Of a stretch of DNA of 24,199 bases, positions 7,669 to 15,320 are shown piece by piece. The DNA comes from JASFBA01 sp034433695. Lineage in GTDB: Bacteria > Chloroflexota > Chloroflexia > DTKN01. The notes beneath the pieces are model-generated. The model saw nothing but the letters and a program-made list of their open reading frames with translations. It was not told where the DNA came from and searched no databases. Each line of letters starts with the position of its first letter. The first letter of the stretch is position 1. The stretch is taken from assembly GCA_034433695.1 (NCBI GenBank), contig DAOUAK010000010.1, forward strand, positions 1-24,199, in the 5' to 3' direction. Both the position numbers and the translations under genes were made by a program.

Positions 7669-9114
7669 TCAGGGGGACCGGGGAAGGCGTGATTGCAGGG
7701 CTTCCCGCGCCCAGGCCAGGGCCTCTTCGCGGGTGTGAACCTCGCCGGCCGCCTGGGCCTCGCGGATTCCCTCCAGCAGTATGCCGACCAGAGGGCCGGG
7801 CGACAGCCCCAGGGCGGCCTGGAGGTCGTCTCCGTCCAGCAGGCGGGGCGGTTCGATCACCTCGGAAGTTCGCTCGAAGCGCAGGGTCAGAATCTGCTGC
7901 ACGCGGCGTACCGCCTGCTCCCAGGAGGCCGGCCGGAAGTCGGGCTTGGCCAGTTCCCGGGCCAGGGCCAGGAGGAGCACTCCGGTGGCGATGTCGCCGC
8001 CGTCGCGGTAAAAGCGGTAGACGTCGCGGGGCGAAGGTTCCCCAGGGGTGGCAAGGAAAGGGCCGGCCAGCAGCAAGAGGGCCCGGTCCAAAGCCAGCGC
8101 CTCCCGCGCACTCAGGCGCAGCCGTCGGCCGGCCTGACGGGCCTTCTTTCCGGCCTCCGGCCCCCGGTGGAGCAAGACGGCCAGTTTGAGGAGGGCCAGG
8201 CGGGAACGATCCCCGGAGAGACGCTCTTCCAGATAACGCCGGAGTTGAGGAGCATAAGGCAGGGCAAGGGGGGCCAGGTCTCGAAGCGCCCTGGGCCTCC
8301 AGAAGGGTTCCGGGCGTTCGGGCACGGACCGACCTGCTAGAAGATTGGCCAGCCACTCCAGGGCACAGACCCATTCCCAGAGCGGTTCTAATTCCGCCCC
8401 CTCTCGACCTTCGGCCGCTTCCGGCAACACGTGTGGCAGGAGGGAGAGAGCATCCAGGAGGGGAAGATAGGGCGCGGTGTGAGGACAGGCCAGGAGACGG
8501 AAGAGTTCGTCGCGGATCCGCTCCCAGGAAACGAGGGGAAGCCGGCCGGCCACCTCCCGCACCCAGACGGCCGTCTGCGGCTCGATGGAAAAGTCCAGTT
8601 CTCCGGCCAGCCGCACCACCCGCATCGTCCGTAGCGGGTCGTCAAGGAGCACCTCTCGGGAAAGTGCCCGCAGAAGGCCTTTCTCCAGGTCCTGCCGGCC
8701 ACCCCAGGGATCGATCACGACGGCCTCTTTCGCTTCCCCCAAGGCGTAGCGGTAAAAGTCGTCCGGAGCCATCGCCATGGCGTTGATGGTCAGATCGCGC
8801 CGGGCCAGGTCTTCGGCCAATTCCCCACGCATCCGGGCAAAGTCCACCGTGCTTCCCGGCATCCCCTCCGCCCCCCGCAGGACGACACGGGCGATGGCGT
8901 TTTCTTCATCCAGGAGGACAAAGGCGCCCCGGAGGGCGCGGGCTACAGCCCGGGCCAGCGCCAGGGCGTCGCCGGCCACGACCAGGTCCAGGTCGTGGAG
9001 CGGCCGGCCCAGAAGGAGGTCGCGTATGCATCCGCCGACGTAATAGGCCTCCCCCCGGATTTCCCCAAGGAGGACCTGGAGGCGCTCCAGGAGGCGATGG
9101 GTCGGGACGGTCAT
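7669..9114 (-). CDS. cca: CCA tRNA nucleotidyltransferase / poly(A) polymerase family protein
   Basis: This class II nucleotidyltransferase (481 aa) most likely adds or repairs the CCA end of tRNAs. The catalytic head shows VGGCIRDLLLGR (residues 26-37), HDLDLVV with the Asp41/Asp43 metal pair, STVDFARMRG with the third acidic residue Asp91, and RRDLTINAMAM from 105. After it come DPWGGRQDLEKGLLRAL and DDPLRTMRVVRLAGELDF, the RNA-binding neck region. The later region, where some relatives carry an HD domain, shows no HD motif. The ATG at 9114 overlaps the queH TGA as ATGA, and I prefer it to the longer frame that begins inside queH. It is the last gene of the ruvB-queH operon. A poly(A) polymerase role cannot be excluded. 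Confidence 0.88.
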   Translation of the reverse strand: MTVPTHRLLERLQVLLGEIRGEAYYVGGCIRDLLLGRPLHDLDLVVAGDALALARAVARALRGAFVLLDEENAIARVVLRGAEGMPGSTVDFARMRGELAEDLARRDLTINAMAMAPDDFYRYALGEAKEAVVIDPWGGRQDLEKGLLRALSREVLLDDPLRTMRVVRLAGELDFSIEPQTAVWVREVAGRLPLVSWERIRDELFRLLACPHTAPYLPLLDALSLLPHVLPEAAEGREGAELEPLWEWVCALEWLANLLAGRSVPERPEPFWRPRALRDLAPLALPYAPQLRRYLEERLSGDRSRLALLKLAVLLHRGPEAGKKARQAGRRLRLSAREALALDRALLLLAGPFLATPGEPSPRDVYRFYRDGGDIATGVLLLALARELAKPDFRPASWEQAVRRVQQILTLRFERTSEVIEPPRLLDGDDLQAALGLSPGPLVGILLEGIREAQAAGEVHTREEALAWAREALQSRLPRSP

Positions 9115-9761
9115 GGCATTCCCTCCGGACCCAGCGTCCGGCCGGTTCTCCGTTCCCATTCGCTGTAAACGCAGCCGCAATAGTCCTGACGATAGAGGTC
9201 GTAGACCTTGGCCAGCCGGCCGCGCTCGCTCCAGCCCCGGCGGAATCGCTCGTAGTAAAAGGGGACGCCCACTTCTTTCCCCACCTCCTCACCGAGGGTA
9301 CGGATGAGGCCCTCATCCTGATGGGGGCTGATGAGGAGGGTGGTGGTGAAGGCAGAAAAGCCGCCGGCCAGGGCGGCCCGGGCCGTGCAGGAAAGCCGCA
9401 TCCGGTAGCAGATGGCGCAGCGTTGACCGTAGGCCTCTTGCCCGCAGACGGCGCGCAGAAAGGCGACCATTTCATAGCCGGGGTGCTCGATAACCGGCAG
9501 GTCTACGGCCCGGGCAAAGCGCAGGAGGGCCTCCCGGCGACGCTCGTGTTCGGAGAAGGGGTGGATGTTCGGATTGTACCAGAAGGCCACGACCTCGAAC
9601 CCCTCTTCGCGCAGGCGCAGGGCCGGGTAGGTGCCGCAGGGTCCGCAGCAGACGTGGAGGAGGATGCGCTTCCCCTCCTCGTGGGGAGATATGTCCCGGC
9701 CGGCGGTGCGGCTTTCCTGCGGGGTCTTCTCAGGCATGGATATGGATTCCACGGCCCGCAT
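9111..9761 (-). CDS. queH: Epoxyqueuosine reductase QueH
   Basis: QueH carries out the last step of queuosine tRNA modification, reducing epoxyqueuosine in tRNA, and is unrelated to the cobalamin enzyme QueG. All the family motifs are present: LLHVCCGPCGTYP (Cys38, Cys39, Cys42), FWYNPNIHPFSEHERR, RCAICYRMR (Cys115, Cys118), TTLLISPHQDE and YRQDYCGCVYS (Cys195, Cys197). These cysteines supply Fe-S and metal ligands. The length of 216 aa is usual for the family. The first eight to thirty residues are poorly conserved, so the start is uncertain; ATG 9761 lies nine bases after the ruvB stop, with a weak GAGG upstream. The tRNA-processing gene that follows fits its role. Confidence 0.92.
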   Translation of the reverse strand: MRAVESISMPEKTPQESRTAGRDISPHEEGKRILLHVCCGPCGTYPALRLREEGFEVVAFWYNPNIHPFSEHERRREALLRFARAVDLPVIEHPGYEMVAFLRAVCGQEAYGQRCAICYRMRLSCTARAALAGGFSAFTTTLLISPHQDEGLIRTLGEEVGKEVGVPFYYERFRRGWSERGRLAKVYDLYRQDYCGCVYSEWERRTGRTLGPEGMP

Positions 9762-9770
9762 CGCCTCGTC

Positions 9771-10805
9771 TCACCACAGGGTCTCTTGCCGGACCTCGGC
9801 CCGCTCCTGGGGGTAGGGCAGCCCCAGGTGTTCGTAGGCCAGGCGCGTCGCCACCCGACCGCGGGGAGTACGCTGAAGAAAACCCAGTTGCATCAAGTAA
9901 GGCTCGTAGACATCGGCGACGGTATCCACCTCCTCCGAGGTGGCGGCGGCAATGGTGGTCAGGCCCACCGGACCGCCGTCGAACTTTTCGATGATGGTGC
10001 GCAGCACCCGCCGGTCGGTTTCGTCCAGCCCCAGTTCGTCCACCTCCAGCATGGCCAGAGCGGCCCGGGCCACCTCGGCGGTGATCTGTTTTTCCCCGAC
10101 CACCTGGGCATAATCGCGCACCCGCTTGAGCAGGCGGTTGGCCACGCGGGGAGTGCCCCGCGAACGGCGGGCGATCTCCTGCATCCCGTCCTCGGTAATG
10201 GCGATGCCCAGGATGCGGGCCGAACGCTCGACGATTTTCACCATGGCCTCCAGGCTGTAAAAGTCCAGGCGGTAGACCAGCCCGAAGCGGTCGCGCAGGG
10301 GGGAGGTGAGGAGGGCCAGGCGGGTCGTGGCGCCGATCAGGGTGAAACGGGGCAGGCGCAGGCGGATGCTGCGGGCGCCGGGCCCCTTGCCCACCACCAG
10401 GTCCAGGCAAAAATCCTCCATCGCCGGGTAGAGGACCTCCTCCACCGCCCGGTTGAGGCGGTGGACCTCGTCAATGAAGAGGATGTCGCCCGGCTTCAGG
10501 TTGGTGAGGATGGCGGCGAGGTCGCCGGTGCGTTCGATGACCGGGCCGGCGGTGACCCGAATGCCCACGCCCATCTCATTGGCGATGACATGGGCCAGGG
10601 TCGTCTTGCCCAGACCCGGGGGGCCGTAGAAGAGGGTATGGTCCAGGGCCTCGCCGCGGGCCCGGGCCGCCTCCAGCGCCACCTCCAGGTTGCGGACCAC
10701 CTTTTCCTGGCCGTAGATTTCGCTCAGCCGCTGAGGGCGTAGCGTCTGTTCGGCCTGGCGTTCCTCCTCGCGTACCTTTCCGGAGACAATCCGCTCCTCG
10801 GCCAT
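9771..10805 (-). CDS. ruvB: Holliday junction branch migration ATPase RuvB
   Basis: RuvB is the hexameric AAA+ motor that, with RuvA, drives branch migration of Holliday junctions. The 344-aa protein has LRPQRLSEIYGQEKV, Walker A GPPGLGKTT (61-69), Walker B FIDEVHRL (111-118), GATTRLALLTSPLRDRFG (sensor 1 and arginine finger region), RSRGTPRVANRLLKRVRDYA (sensor 2) and a winged-helix C-terminus with FLQRTPRGRVAT. The length is normal. I chose ATG 10805, with GAGG six bases upstream, over a TTG four codons earlier. It is the first gene of a minus-strand operon with queH and the nucleotidyltransferase; ruvA and ruvC are not in the window. Confidence 0.97.
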   Translation of the reverse strand: MAEERIVSGKVREEERQAEQTLRPQRLSEIYGQEKVVRNLEVALEAARARGEALDHTLFYGPPGLGKTTLAHVIANEMGVGIRVTAGPVIERTGDLAAILTNLKPGDILFIDEVHRLNRAVEEVLYPAMEDFCLDLVVGKGPGARSIRLRLPRFTLIGATTRLALLTSPLRDRFGLVYRLDFYSLEAMVKIVERSARILGIAITEDGMQEIARRSRGTPRVANRLLKRVRDYAQVVGEKQITAEVARAALAMLEVDELGLDETDRRVLRTIIEKFDGGPVGLTTIAAATSEEVDTVADVYEPYLMQLGFLQRTPRGRVATRLAYEHLGLPYPQERAEVRQETLW

Positions 10806-10846
10806 CGGTTTCCTCAACCCAGGGTCTATTGTGCCCCGACGGGCCT

Positions 10847-10875
10847 ATTATATCACACCCTGGACGCAATTTGAA
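10847..10875 (-). promoter_or_regulatory. ruvB operon promoter
   Basis: On the minus strand, TTCAAA (10875-10870) and a perfect TATAAT (10852-10847) are 17 bases apart. The start would be near 10840, giving a leader of about 35 bases. Its -35 hexamer overlaps that of the divergent nitroreductase promoter. Confidence 0.65.
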
Positions 10876-10899
10876 TTTTCCGGCGGCCTGGGCTATACT
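10871..10899 (+). promoter_or_regulatory. Nitroreductase gene promoter
   Basis: TTGAAT (10871-10876) and TATACT (10894-10899) are 17 bases apart. The start would be near 10906, about 48 bases before the ATG. The -35 shares five bases with the ruvB -35 on the other strand. Confidence 0.6.
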
Positions 10900-10901
10900 A
10901 G

Positions 10902-10933
10902 GCGCGGCTATGCGGCCTAGGGCCGCGCTTTTT
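10902..10933 (+). terminator. GC hairpin plus T5 in the nitroreductase leader (possible attenuator)
   Basis: A perfect 6-bp stem, GCGGCC (10912-10917) and GGCCGC (10921-10926) with loop TAG, is followed two bases later by five Ts (10929-10933). This has the form of a short intrinsic terminator. An alternative 7-bp stem, GCGCGGC (10902-10908) with GCCGCGC (10922-10928), uses the same right arm, so the two folds exclude each other. It lies between the predicted promoter and the ribosome binding site. Its function is inferred. Confidence 0.4.
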
Positions 10934-10953
10934 CCTGCCGATGGAGGAACATT

Positions 10954-11514
10954 ATGGAGGTCAAACAGGCTATAGACCGTCGCCGGGCTTACCGTTCCCT
11001 GGACCCGGTGGAGGTTACCCCGGAACTGGTCCAGGACCTGGCAGAGTGCGCCCGGTTGGCCCCTTCTTGTTTTAACAATCAGCCCTGGAGGTTCGTTTTT
11101 GTCTATGACCCGGAGCGGCTCCAGGAGATGTACACGGCCCTGAGCCGGGGGAACGAATGGGCCCGGGCCGCCTCGCTCATCATCGCCGTATTCAGCCAGA
11201 AGGAACTCGATTGCCAGATCAAAGGCCGGGATTACTATCTCTTCGACACCGGGATGGCGACGGCCTTTCTTCTCCTCCGGGCTACAGAACTGGGCCTGGT
11301 GGCCCACCCGATCGCCGGCTATGACGAGGGCCGGGTGAAAGAAATCCTCGGCATCCCCGAAGAGATGACGGTCATCGCGCTGGTGATCGTGGGAAAACAC
11401 TCTGCCGAGATCAGCCCGGTCCTTTCCGAAAAACAGGTGGCCTGGGAGAAGGAACGGCCGGAACGGCTTCCTCTGGAGAAATTTGCTTACTCCGATTCCT
11501 ATCGTCCGGTGTAG
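10954..11514 (+). CDS. Nitroreductase family flavoprotein
   Basis: This 186-aa FMN-dependent oxidoreductase of the nitroreductase fold reduces nitro compounds, quinones or similar acceptors with NAD(P)H; its own substrate is unknown. The N-terminus IDRRRAYRSL is the FMN-phosphate-binding arginine motif. LAPSCFNNQPWRFVFV (residues 36-51) is the hallmark family motif, and FDTGMATAFLLLRATELGLVAHPIAGYD (from about residue 96 on) is the conserved dimer and flavin region. GGAGG sits six bases before the ATG. It is a single gene divergent from ruvB. Proteins of this size are the smaller class of the family. Confidence 0.92.
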   Translation: MEVKQAIDRRRAYRSLDPVEVTPELVQDLAECARLAPSCFNNQPWRFVFVYDPERLQEMYTALSRGNEWARAASLIIAVFSQKELDCQIKGRDYYLFDTGMATAFLLLRATELGLVAHPIAGYDEGRVKEILGIPEEMTVIALVIVGKHSAEISPVLSEKQVAWEKERPERLPLEKFAYSDSYRPV

Positions 11515-11563
11515 GATACCCGGTTTCCCGGCCAAGGGCCGTGCCCGGAGGCCCGAAGGTACG

Positions 11564-11704
11564 GTGTCGCCCTGCGATGGCAAGCCCTACATCCGGACCG
11601 AACGCCGGAGAGCGGACCTCCTGGCCCGGGGCATCTGCCGAACGTGCCGCCGGGACGAAAAAGGGGCCGACCCTGGCGTGCCGTGCTTCCCGGCCTTCCG
11701 GTAG
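11564..11704 (+). CDS. Possible 46-aa four-cysteine (zinc-finger-like) protein
   Basis: The 251 bases between the nitroreductase and murJ are otherwise empty. A GTG-initiated frame here encodes 46 residues with Cys4, Cys25, Cys28 and Cys41. The core RRRADLLARGICRTCRRDE resembles the helix plus CxxC of small treble-clef or HNH-associated zinc fingers. Most third codon positions are G or C, like the neighbours and unlike the two other frames. AAGG lies four to five bases upstream of the GTG. The same frame is open upstream into the end of the nitroreductase gene, so the start is unsure. It may be a real small protein, a remnant or chance. Confidence 0.3.
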   Translation: MSPCDGKPYIRTERRRADLLARGICRTCRRDEKGADPGVPCFPAFR

Positions 11705-11765
11705 TCGTGGGGATGTACCGTCCTCGGGGCAGGCCGGCCTGACGCCCATGTGGAGGTAAGGTCCT

Positions 11766-13370
11766 TTGGAAACGGTTGACCGGCGCTATGGGCGGGCGGG
11801 CATGGCCCAGAACGCCCTCCTCGTGATGGCGATGACCGTGCTCAGCGGCCTCCTGGGCCTCCTCCGGGAAAGCGTCATCGCCAACCAGTTCGGTACAGGC
11901 GACGATTATGCCGCCTACGTAGCCGCCTTTCGCCTGCCCGACGTGATCTACCTCCTGGTCATCGGGGGAGCACTGGGTTCGGCCTTTATCCCCGTCTTCA
12001 CCGCCTACCTGGCCCGACGGGACGACGCCGGGGCCTGGAAGATGGCCAGCACGGTGCTCAACCTTGCCCTGCTGGTGGCATTCCTGCTGGCCGGCCTGGC
12101 CTTTTTCCTGGCTCCTTACCTGGTGCGCTGGGTTATCGCTCCCGGCTACCCAGAGGTCCAGCAGGTCCTCACCGTGCGCCTGACCCGCCTTCTGCTCCTT
12201 CAGCCGATCCTTTTGGGGGTAGGCAGTCTGGCCATGGCCGTCCTCAACGCCTTCCGTCGCTTTCTCCTGACCTCTCTGGCGCCGCTCGTCTACAACCTGA
12301 GCATCATCGCCGGAGCCGCCTTCCTGGGGCCGCACTGGGGCATTGACGGGCTGGTCGCGGGGGTGCTGATCGGGGCGGCCCTCTACCTGCCGGTCCTGCT
12401 GCCGGGGCTGGTGCTCTGTCGGGCGCGCTACACCTTTTCCCTGGACTGGCGGGAGGAGGGAGTGCGCGAGGTCGGCCGGCTGCTTTTTCCGCGCATCCTG
12501 GGGCAGATGGCCTTTCAGGTGAACTTTATCGCCATCACCGCTCTGGCTTCTTTCCCCGGGAGTCTGGCCGTTACCGCCATCAACTATGCCTACCGTCTCC
12601 TTGGACTGCCGCTGGCCATCCTGGGCGTGAGCCTGGGGACGGTGGCCTTCCCCACCCTGGCCGCCCTGGCGAATCAGGGACAGATGGAAGACTTCCGCCA
12701 GACGCTGGCCCGAATGGTGCGCGTGGTGCTCTTTGTGGCCCTGCCGGTGGCGTCGCTAATGCTGTCCTTGCGTTTTCCGCTGATCCGCCTGCTCTTCGAG
12801 CGGGGAGAGTTCCACCCGGAGAGCACGGAGGCGACGGCGCAGGCCTTTTTCTTCTTTGCCCTGGGGTTGCCCGCCGCCTGCGCCACCGAGGTCGTGCTGC
12901 GTGCCTTTTACGCCCTGCACGATACCCGCACGCCGGTGCTGGTGGGGATGGCGATCGTGGCCCTCAACATCGCCCTGGGGGCGGGGCTCTTGCAGGTCAT
13001 GGGTTTTGCTGGCCTGGCCCTCAGTTTCAGCCTGACCAACACGCTGGAGACGGCGGTGCTTCTGGAACTGTTGCGGCGTCGTCTCCGGGGAGTGGGAGAA
13101 AAGGCGATTCTCCGGAGTGGACTCCGCTCGCTGGCGGCGGCGCTACTGGCGGCCGGGGCGGCGACCCTGCTCCTGCGGGTGGGTGAGCGGCTGCTGTCAC
13201 CCGAGGGGATGGCGGCGCAGGCCCTTTATCTGGGTCTCCTGTCTCCGCTGGGGGCCGGCCTTTACCTGACCGCAACGGCGCTGCTCCGTAGCCCGGAACT
13301 GGGCGAAGCCTGGGCGCTGCTGCGCCGGCGAGGGCCGGGACCGTGGAGCAGGAGACCGGAACACCGCTGA
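11766..13370 (+). CDS. murJ: Lipid II flippase MurJ (MviN family)
   Basis: MurJ moves lipid II across the cytoplasmic membrane for peptidoglycan assembly. The 534-aa protein has about 14 membrane segments. Its N-terminal signature has LLGLLRESVIANQFGTGDDY and AFRLPDVIYLLVIGGALGSAFIPVF, the region lining the central cavity in the family. LLFERGEFHPESTEATAQAF near residue 340 is another conserved MurJ segment. The start is TTG 11766, with GGAGGT eight bases upstream; an ATG at codon 13 has no ribosome binding site. The end lies close to the glycosyltransferase gene, suggesting a cell-envelope operon. Confidence 0.92.
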   Translation: METVDRRYGRAGMAQNALLVMAMTVLSGLLGLLRESVIANQFGTGDDYAAYVAAFRLPDVIYLLVIGGALGSAFIPVFTAYLARRDDAGAWKMASTVLNLALLVAFLLAGLAFFLAPYLVRWVIAPGYPEVQQVLTVRLTRLLLLQPILLGVGSLAMAVLNAFRRFLLTSLAPLVYNLSIIAGAAFLGPHWGIDGLVAGVLIGAALYLPVLLPGLVLCRARYTFSLDWREEGVREVGRLLFPRILGQMAFQVNFIAITALASFPGSLAVTAINYAYRLLGLPLAILGVSLGTVAFPTLAALANQGQMEDFRQTLARMVRVVLFVALPVASLMLSLRFPLIRLLFERGEFHPESTEATAQAFFFFALGLPAACATEVVLRAFYALHDTRTPVLVGMAIVALNIALGAGLLQVMGFAGLALSFSLTNTLETAVLLELLRRRLRGVGEKAILRSGLRSLAAALLAAGAATLLLRVGERLLSPEGMAAQALYLGLLSPLGAGLYLTATALLRSPELGEAWALLRRRGPGPWSRRPEHR

Positions 13371-13378
13371 GGGCAAAG

Positions 13379-14401
13379 GTGAGCCGAGGAAGCGAACGGC
13401 CGGAAGTCGAACAGGAGGTCTGCCAACCCCGGAGAAATCGAAGGGGATGGCAGTTGCTCCGCAGGGCTTTGGAACCCTGGTGGGCGGCGCTCCGGGCCGT
13501 CTGGTGGCCGTTCTTTCTGGTTCGACTGGGACTGGTGATCTGGGCTGCCTTTTTGGCCGTCGCGGTGGGCTCGGTGGATGATTACGGGAAAGTCACCCGG
13601 GCGGAGTGGCCGCCGACGGGCTTGTGGGGAATGTGGAGCGAGCAGGTTCTGCTGCTCCCCTGGCTACACTATGACGCACACCATTACCTGAAAATCGTTG
13701 CCGAAGGTTTCCTCCGGCATCCCGCGGGCACCGTTTTTTATCCCGGTTATCCGCTGAGCATCTGGATGGCTGCTCAGGCGATTGGGCATCCTCTGGCGGC
13801 AGCCATGGTGGTCAACCTGATCGCCCATCTGGGCCTGGTGGTCTGCCTTTACCGGTACGTCGGCGAGGAGTTTTCCCGGGAGGTGGGGCGATGGACGGTG
13901 GTTGCCCTGTTGACCTTTCCTCTGGCCTTTCTCTTCGCCGCGCCTTATAGTGAGGCCCCGTTTCTCCTGTTCGTGGTGCTGGCCTTCTGGGCCGGCCGGC
14001 GGAGAAAATGGCTGGAGGCCGGAATCTGCGGCTTTTTCGCTGCCACTTTCCGGCAGCCCGGCTTGCTGCTTTTCCCGGCCCTGGTCGTGGAATGGTTCCT
14101 CTGGGCCCTCCGGGAGCGCCGCTGGCGCGCCTGGCTCTCCGGGCTGGGGTTGGGACTGATGCTCCTGCCCCCCTATGCCTTTGCTTTCTACCTTTACGCC
14201 CACAACCTCGTGGAGACCTTTCCATTGCACCCTGGAAGTCCATTTCTATGGATCGGAGAGATCGAGGCTCGTTTCTGGGATTCCCAGTTCGTCATGCCGT
14301 GGACGACCGTGGAAGGCATCGCCCGGCAGATCACGCGGGGGCAGGAGGACCTTTCTGGATTGACCTCCTGTGGACGGGGTCTCTCACCGTGCTGGCTCTG
14401 A
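13379..14401 (+). CDS. PIG-V-like membrane mannosyltransferase, N-terminal part (frameshifted)
   Basis: This polytopic protein resembles bacterial PIG-V-type, GT-C fold mannosyltransferases, which use polyprenyl-phosphate sugars outside the membrane. HYDAHHYLKIVAEGF is the catalytic first-loop motif (WDxxxYxxIAxxGY-like), followed by GTVFYPGYPLSIW and several helices including FLFAAPYSEAPFLLF. As read, the frame degenerates after TRGQED near 14350 and stops at 14401. The family-like C-terminal helices continue in the next frame to 14667. I chose GTG 13379, which has GAGG six bases upstream and starts just after the murJ stop. A GTG at 13343, inside murJ, is an alternative. It may be a sequencing error, a broken gene or recoding. 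Confidence 0.7.
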   Translation: MSRGSERPEVEQEVCQPRRNRRGWQLLRRALEPWWAALRAVWWPFFLVRLGLVIWAAFLAVAVGSVDDYGKVTRAEWPPTGLWGMWSEQVLLLPWLHYDAHHYLKIVAEGFLRHPAGTVFYPGYPLSIWMAAQAIGHPLAAAMVVNLIAHLGLVVCLYRYVGEEFSREVGRWTVVALLTFPLAFLFAAPYSEAPFLLFVVLAFWAGRRRKWLEAGICGFFAATFRQPGLLLFPALVVEWFLWALRERRWRAWLSGLGLGLMLLPPYAFAFYLYAHNLVETFPLHPGSPFLWIGEIEARFWDSQFVMPWTTVEGIARQITRGQEDLSGLTSCGRGLSPCWL

Positions 14402-14667
14402 CCGCCCTCAAGGTTTGCTACCGACCTGGGCCGGCCGTTTATGCGTTGCTGATGCTGGCGGCCTCTTGGAGCAAAGTTGTGCTTCGGCCCGGGGCTTCTC
14501 TGATCGAATCCTTTCCCCGGCATATGATGGTGATTTTCCCTGTATACTTTCTCCTGGGCCGGGTTTTGAAGGATCAGCCCTGGCTTCGTCCGGTCTGGCT
14601 GGTTCTGTCTTCGCTGCTTTTATTGTTTCACAGCGCCCTTTTTATCCGCAATGCCTGGATTCCATAA
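14350..14667 (+). pseudogene. C-terminal part of the PIG-V-like mannosyltransferase in the shifted frame
   Basis: From CCT 14350 this frame (-1 relative to the upstream part) reads PFWIDLLWTGSLTVLALTAL and goes on with hydrophobic helices. These include ESFPRHMMVIFPVYFLLGR, the conserved arginine-containing segment before the last membrane helices in this family, and it ends at TAA 14667. There is no start codon or ribosome binding site at its beginning, so it is the displaced end of the gene at 13379 rather than a separate gene. A run of five Gs just upstream (14337-14341) is a likely place for a lost base. The joined protein would be about 430 aa, a normal family length. Confidence 0.7.
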
Positions 14668-14774
14668 GATGTGGTCCTGGATTTTTTCGGGGAAATATAT
14701 CCGGCAGAAGTACAAGGTCGGTGGGAACACCGCCGCCATTTCCGGCGACGGCCTCGCGACACAAGGAGGATAAG

Positions 14775-15311
14775 ATGGAAAACGAGCAGAATCCGGTCCT
14801 GCAGGCCCTCTACCAGGGCATCCAGACCGAAATTCAGGGGCTGACCTTCTACCGCAAGATGTCCGCAAGAAGCCGCGACCCCAAAGGGCAAGAAGTCTTT
14901 CGGAGTCTAGTGCAGGACGAGGAACTGCACCTGCGCCTGCTCAAGGTGCAGTACGGCGCCCTGGTGGATGAGGGGCGATGGTTGGAGATGGAACAGGCCC
15001 GCGAACTGGAGCCGGGGCGGGAGGTCGCCATCCTTTTTCCCCAGGAGGACGAAACCCTGGCGGCCCTTCTCCCGGACGAGGGGGATGACCTTCAGGCGTT
15101 GCAACTGGCCCTCGACTTTGAACGTCGGGGCTACCAGATGTATCGCCGTCAGGCCGAAGGAACGGACGACCCGGCCGGCCGCGCCCTCTACGAGTTTCTG
15201 GCCGCCCAGGAGCAGAAACACTATGACTTTATTCACCGGGCGCTGGAGTACCTCCAGACCCAGGGGGCCTGGTTCTATGACGAGCGTGAGAAGCCTTTCT
15301 TCGAGGGATAG
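14775..15311 (+). CDS. Ferritin-like (rubrerythrin-type) diiron protein
   Basis: This is a 178-aa four-helix-bundle protein of the rubrerythrin/ferritin-like group. The diiron ligands are in place: Glu19 in helix 1 (QTEIQGLTFY), EELH at 49-52, Glu116 in DFERRGYQMY and EQKH at 146-149. The two ExxH motifs define the family. It has no C-terminal rubredoxin domain. Such proteins reduce peroxide or handle iron in the cytosol; the exact reaction here is not known. AGGAGG lies four bases before the ATG. It is 107 bases after the mannosyltransferase end, and its TAG lies in a palindrome shared with the convergent lipoprotein gene. Confidence 0.88.
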   Translation: MENEQNPVLQALYQGIQTEIQGLTFYRKMSARSRDPKGQEVFRSLVQDEELHLRLLKVQYGALVDEGRWLEMEQARELEPGREVAILFPQEDETLAALLPDEGDDLQALQLALDFERRGYQMYRRQAEGTDDPAGRALYEFLAAQEQKHYDFIHRALEYLQTQGAWFYDEREKPFFEG

Positions 15312-15320
15312 GCCGGCCTA
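15309..15320. repeat. 12-bp palindrome containing both convergent stop codons
   Basis: TAGGCCGGCCTA is a perfect palindrome. Its first three bases are the TAG of the ferritin-like gene and its last three, on the other strand, are the TAG of the lipoprotein gene. No T-run follows on either side. Confidence 0.8.

Noticed and set aside
6428..8374. A 648-codon minus-strand frame
   Set aside because: It covers two well-supported genes in wrong frames and is low-complexity Pro/Gly/Arg sequence.
9321..10742. A 473-codon plus-strand frame
   Set aside because: It is the antisense shadow of queH and ruvB, which have complete family motifs.
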